From Dryas octopetala (Eukaryota; Streptophyta; Magnoliopsida; Rosales; Rosaceae): 64,000 bases of DNA. The notes under the pieces are model-generated. The model was given only the letters and a program-made list of their open reading frames with translations. It was not told the DNA's origin and did not search any database. Position numbers and translations under genes: made by a program. The first letter of the stretch is position 1. Every line of letters starts with the position of its first letter. Of this stretch, positions 59,980-64,000 are shown piece by piece. The stretch covers positions 10,585,271 to 10,649,270 of the forward strand of contig OY992834.1 in assembly GCA_963921425.1 (NCBI GenBank), written 5' to 3'.

Positions 59980-60805
59980 AGCTGCTTGACCGATGACTAA
60001 AATGACGAATGACTGAGTGGTTCACTTTAATGAATCCACACAACAAAACCTGTCCACCTCACCATAAATATGAATCTTACTTCGTCTCTAGCTTGACCAC
60101 ACGTCTACCACTTCCATCACTTCCATGGGATATGTACAACTCCACGCGCTTTCATCATGCATTAATAATTTAATATCGATCCCTTTTTATTTTTTCTTCC
60201 CAAACATTTAAAATCAAAATTTAGAGTATTTATGTTTGGATCATCTTTTAAGTAATCACATAGATAGGAAGCGATTTTATCTAAGATGATATAAATAATT
60301 TATACAAATTTTAGATTTATATTATACAATTAGAATTAAATAAATAAAAACAAGGAAATTTTAGAGTACCCAAATCCACCCCAGGCACACCAACATATGT
60401 GTCTCATAGCTACAGTTGGAATGTTGATAATCAGGCACACCAAATAACTCTTCCACTTTGAATTTAATTGATGTGATAATGTTTCATTTCAACTTAAAAG
60501 TTTATTTATTTCTAATCTTATGTTTTCATTTTCTCAACAAAAAAATCTTATGTTTACACGCAATTTCTTCTTTTGTTTTATATTTTTAAATAATGTTGGC
60601 TAGGAGCCTAGGACTTAAATCTTATTTAACAAAAATTTGTAACAAAACGCCTTCTCATGTGTAGAATCATTTAAGTTCAACACATAAATTGCATAATCTT
60701 ATACCATGATGAATAATTTAGATCGACATTCAATTTATAATTAATTAGTTAGGGCCTTAATTTCTAAATGTGGGATCGGATTATCTCTTATTACATCTAT
60801 ATATA

Positions 60806-60809
<4 letters not shown>

Positions 60810-60848
<39 letters not shown>
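60810..60848 (+). repeat. (GA)n microsatellite
   Basis: About 19 GA units preceded by a short (TA)n. Confidence 0.95.
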
Positions 60849-60850
<2 letters not shown>

Positions 60851-61350
60851 ACATATATAATACTTAAGGAATATATAGTATTAAGTCAGCTGACTCAAAC
60901 CAGACCTTTTATATAAATAAAATAAACTGAAACAAAACTGTATATTTATATATTCAAATTGATGATGTCACGTTTTTAATTTTATCTTTACAAAGTGCAC
61001 TGTGCACCTATAGCTATTGTGTCTGGTTTGTCAAATCTTCATTTTATATTTCGAGAGTCATTGTTCTTAATTAATCAAAAAATCGGTTCCCCATAAAATT
61101 AATAATTAATTTATTGTAGTACCATGGGTGCAGTTGATAGGTAGTTTAATTAGAAAGACCGTAGAATTACTTATAATGCACCCAAATTTGATTCCCATTT
61201 TCCCAACTCAAAAAAAATTATCTCACTATCACATCGTTTACACAAATGGAATGAACTGATTTTTAATTTTTTTTTTTTGTAACCAAAGGTGTTTTGGGCC
61301 AGTTTTTTACTTACATGAGAAACATAATCACAAGATACTCAGCTAATATG

Positions 61351-61506
61351 GTGCATCCATCTCAAAACTAATTGACAATATAAGGAGTAGTCCAATTTCT
61401 TATAAGTTACTATGCAAAACCTATTGGCAACATGAAGAGTAGCCCAAATTCTTATAAACTATTATGAAAGGCTTCACATTTTTAATGTACGATCTTTCTT
61501 TCAACA
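61351..61506 (-). mobile_element. Decayed TRIM/LTR fragment
   Basis: Two short degenerate direct repeats (AAAACTAATTGACAATATAA... and AAAACCTATTGGCAACATGA...) match the LTR of the TRIM at 20.6 kb (AAAACCAATTGGCAATGGGT). The piece ends TCAACA like the LTR. Strongly decayed. Confidence 0.45.
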
Positions 61507-62429
61507 ACTTGAACTTATAAAATATACATATAAACTGAATCCAAAATGCTCGCTTAAGCCTTTAAAAATTGATAAAAAAATTAATGTAAATCAAGTTAAT
61601 ATTCTCTTTCATGCGCTGCAACTCCATTTTGCACATGAATAAACAGATAGTTACAGATAACATATGTGTAATCCCACTCTACAAAAATTGAGAACTTTTT
61701 AAAATTAAAATTCTAATATCATGTTAGACAATTAATGAAATCCAAAAAATTTTAAAAAGTTTAAGCCAACAATGTATTTATATATTTTTCTGCAATGCTA
61801 GAACAATAATACAATACAAAAGGTAAATGCTAGAGATCGAGGCCTGCACTGCACAGCATATCTCTGAATACAGTATATATAAGGAAAGTTATATGTGCAA
61901 TATATGCAAGTATCTGATAACTGCAGGCATGTTTGTTTGCTTAACGCAAACTACTCCACTTCTTTTCTGCTTGACGTGATTTTAAAGGTTTGAACCAAAT
62001 ATATATCATATTTATTCATGAAGCACCTCCTTCCACCCCACTCACACACACCCCTCTATCCCTTCTTCTCTCTCTTACACACTAAAATAAATATGAGACA
62101 TTGAATGAACGCCACTATGAATTATCTAAAACCATATCTGTCTTATTCATTGTATTACTTAATTTTAGTGATGAAGTATGATCAATGGGTTGCAAGTAAT
62201 TCAAGCTAAAGCTTGAAATAATGGGATCTTTAACAACGACATCGATCATATTGTATAGGGAATATATATTTGTAGGATTCGCTCATCCTTAAGAAAACGA
62301 AGAAACTATTATTTAGTTATATGCTATCCTGTATATGTTAATCTTGTATTAATTTTTTATTCTCGTGACCAGATTTGGCATTTTAGCAAATATGATATTG
62401 ATTATATATTTAGTATTTGCTTTCACATA

Positions 62430-63047
62430 TTACTAAATACAAGGAGGCTCTATTGTAGGAGAAATTATGCTGTATAACTGATATATTGACATGTGGTATA
62501 ACTAGTCTATGTGTTATAATATGGGTAAATGTTATTAATACTATACCCTACTAATACAAACACATCGTTCAATAATACCCTTACACGTTAGATTGGTTAT
62601 ACCACGTAGCGGTATATTAGTTATATCCTATAGTTTTTCCCATTTTAGGATTCTACAAATAAAATTATTTGTAAGATACCTCGTGGGGCCCACTCTCATA
62701 TATTTTATACAATTCAAACTGTCTATTTTTTAGACCTCTATTCATATATTTTTCTTACAAAAAAATTAGTCAAATCATAAATAATTTGCCTATCTAACTT
62801 TGATCAAATAAATAGACGAACAAAATTTTTTCGATAAAACCGTCCATTTGTTTGATCAAAGTTAGATGGACAAATAATTTCTGATTTGACTAATTTTTTG
62901 CAAAAACGATCTATGAATAGAAGTCTAAAAAATAAACGGTTCGAATTGTTGAAAAATTATATGAGAGTGAGTCCAATGAGGAATTCTACATTTAGTGTTA
63001 AATGTATGATCCTTACAATCGAGCCTCTCTGTTACTAAATATAAATA
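62430..63047. mobile_element. Foldback element interrupted by a second foldback
   Basis: The outer arms pair (AGGAGGCTCTATTGTAGG on the left with CCTTACAATCGAGCCTCTC on the right), as do the middle arms (CCACTCTCATATA with TATATGAGAGTGAG) and the inner arms (TTTGATCAAATAAATAGACG with a matching stretch near 62850). The left arm is split by a smaller foldback at about 62469-62640. Confidence 0.7.
62469..62640. mobile_element. Small foldback nested in the left arm of the larger one
   Basis: TGTATAACTGATATATTGAC followed by ATGTGGTATAAC pairs with GTTATACCACGTAGCGGTAT and ATTAGTTATATCCTATA at its right end. Confidence 0.55.
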
Positions 63048-63257
63048 AATTTGTCTGTTCATCAAATCAAATAATAGGTTATATATATATATATATGAGT
63101 TTATTATTTATTATAAATGAATGAGTTTCAATGAAAACTTGAAAAGTGAGTTTAAATTTGATTGCAATATTCGGTGAAGAAGATTTGGTTACTCTAATCT
63201 AATAAACAAATTCATGACGTGACAGTTGTTTGCTTTGGTTTAATTGCTTGGGTGCAG

Positions 63258-63260
<3 letters not shown>

Positions 63261-63319
<59 letters not shown>
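63261..63319 (+). repeat. (GA)n microsatellite upstream of LBD19-like gene
   Basis: About 29 GA units, roughly 300 bp before the start codon. It is the longest GA tract in the window. Confidence 0.95.
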
Positions 63320-63325
<6 letters not shown>

Positions 63326-63610
63326 TGATGGAAATAAAAATGGAACCACCAGTGCATTGTAGTGACCCACCAGCCACCACCAAAGCTTAAAGCTTCCACA
63401 ATTCCTTATCAAAAAACCAAAACCCCTCTCTCTCACTCTCTAAATACTCATCATATCATCATATCTCTCTCTCTCTATCCTCTTTATTCTCTCTCCCTCT
63501 CTTTCAATCAGATCCCACAAACAAAACTGTCCTGAAAATTAAGAAGATCGAACAAGAAGCAGCAGCTCATCTAAGCTTCCTCTGTATAATTCACAGAGAG
63601 CTCGAGAGAG

Positions 63611-63913
63611 ATGAGTGGGAATAGTAACGGAGGAGGAGGTGGTGGTGGCGGGCCTTGCGGCGCGTGCAAGTTCCTGCGGCGGAAGTGCGTGAAGGGTTGC
63701 ATATTTGCGCCCTACTTCGACTCGGAGGCCGGGACGGCTCACTTTGCGGCGGTGCACAAAGTGTTCGGCGCGAGCAACGCCTCGAAGCTGCTGCTTCGCA
63801 TTCCACCACACAAGAGGCTCGACGCTGTGCTCACGCTTTGCTACGAGGCCCTTGCTAGGGTTAGAGACCCTGTCTATGGCTGTGTTGCTCACATTTTCAC
63901 TCTCCAACAGCAG
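63611..63913 (+). CDS. LBD19: LOB-domain transcription factor, LBD19-like, exon 1 (3' part not in window)
   Basis: The first exon encodes 101 residues, with ATG at 63611 preceded by a CT-rich leader. It has the zinc block [15 protein letters not shown] (C16, C19, C26, C30; CX2CX6CX3C), the GAS block with [20 protein letters not shown], and the [16 protein letters not shown] end. The exon stops at LQQQ with a GT donor at 63914, the same place as in the LBD18-like gene. The frame runs on past the donor to 63967, but that tail is intron. The residues [11 protein letters not shown] and [13 protein letters not shown] fit the LBD19/LBD33-type branch. LBD19 is preferred because LBD18 and LBD19 are neighbours in Arabidopsis; LBD33 cannot be ruled out. 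Exon 2 must lie beyond 64,000. Confidence 0.85.
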
Positions 63914-64000
63914 GTGATCGATCATCTCCTACCTCAACCCTACCTACCCACCTCATCAACACCTTAATTAATTCATCTTTCATTAATTCTTTAATTTTCG

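Larger units (their letters stand above)
52933..63610. other. 10.7-kb spacer between divergent LBD18-like and LBD19-like genes
   Basis: No supported coding region. The left 0.8 kb (CT/GT-rich, with (GTT)n near 53497-53520) is the LBD18 promoter and 5' UTR; the right 0.4 kb is the CT-rich LBD19 leader. Between them are AT-rich sequence, G-box cores (CACGTG near 56011, 59776 and 59812), auxin-response-like cores (TGTCTC at 58222 and 60400, GAGACA at 62095), a (GTGA)n/(GT)n block, a decayed LTR-like piece (61351-61506) and a nested foldback (62430-63047). Confidence 0.6.

Noticed and set aside
59843-60046. 67-residue frame with Thr-His and Ser-Leu-Thr-His repeats
   Set aside because: Translation of the (GTGA)n/(GT)n microsatellite.

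Overview
The window is nuclear DNA from a dicot plant, most likely a woody rosid. The evidence is long AT-rich spacers full of (GA)n and (CT)n microsatellites, plant-type GT-AG introns, and seven recognisable genes of plant families. No prokaryotic, organellar or viral genes are seen. The species cannot be named from the sequence alone.

Layout from left to right: (1) bases 1-8,038, + strand, the 3' part (17 exons) of an armadillo-repeat kinesin (ARK2-like); the N-terminus lies outside the window. (2) 13,639-14,577, - strand, an intronless AT-hook/PPC protein (AHL22-like). (3) 14.6-29.7 kb, a gene desert holding a nearly intact TRIM retroelement, SINEs and SSRs. (4) 29,751-30,374, - strand, a calmodulin-like protein with four EF-hands. 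(5) 32,094-41,908, - strand, a complete 11-exon Sec7 ARF-GEF of the BIG class (BIG3-like). (6) 43,408-45,930, + strand, a two-exon P-class PPR protein (At1g01970-like), head-to-head with BIG. (7) 48,982-52,932, - strand, a two-exon LOB-domain gene very like LBD18, with a 3.2-kb intron carrying a degenerate tandem array. (8) 53-63.6 kb, a second gene-poor spacer. (9) 63,611 to the right part of the window, + strand, the first exon of an LBD19-like gene, divergent from LBD18.

The gene order is informative. From memory of Arabidopsis, ARK2-BIG3-PPR are neighbours on chromosome 1 (At1g01950-60-70), LBD19-LBD18-AHL22 are neighbours on chromosome 2 (At2g45410-20-30), and BIG2-AHL18 are neighbours on chromosome 3 (At3g60860-70). 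Here all of these families are interleaved in one block, as expected if the window keeps an ancestral arrangement that Arabidopsis split by duplication and gene loss. The genes form no operon or single pathway. The LBD18/LBD19 pair and AHL22 are developmental regulators; ARK2 and BIG3 are cytoskeleton and trafficking genes.

No novel protein system was found. The most notable unlabelled structures are non-autonomous mobile elements: a TRIM with 5-bp target duplication and LTRs differing at one base, a Mutator-type MITE with 9-bp target duplication, three related foldback elements (one interrupted by a second foldback), and several SINE/LINE-like insertions with target-site duplications.
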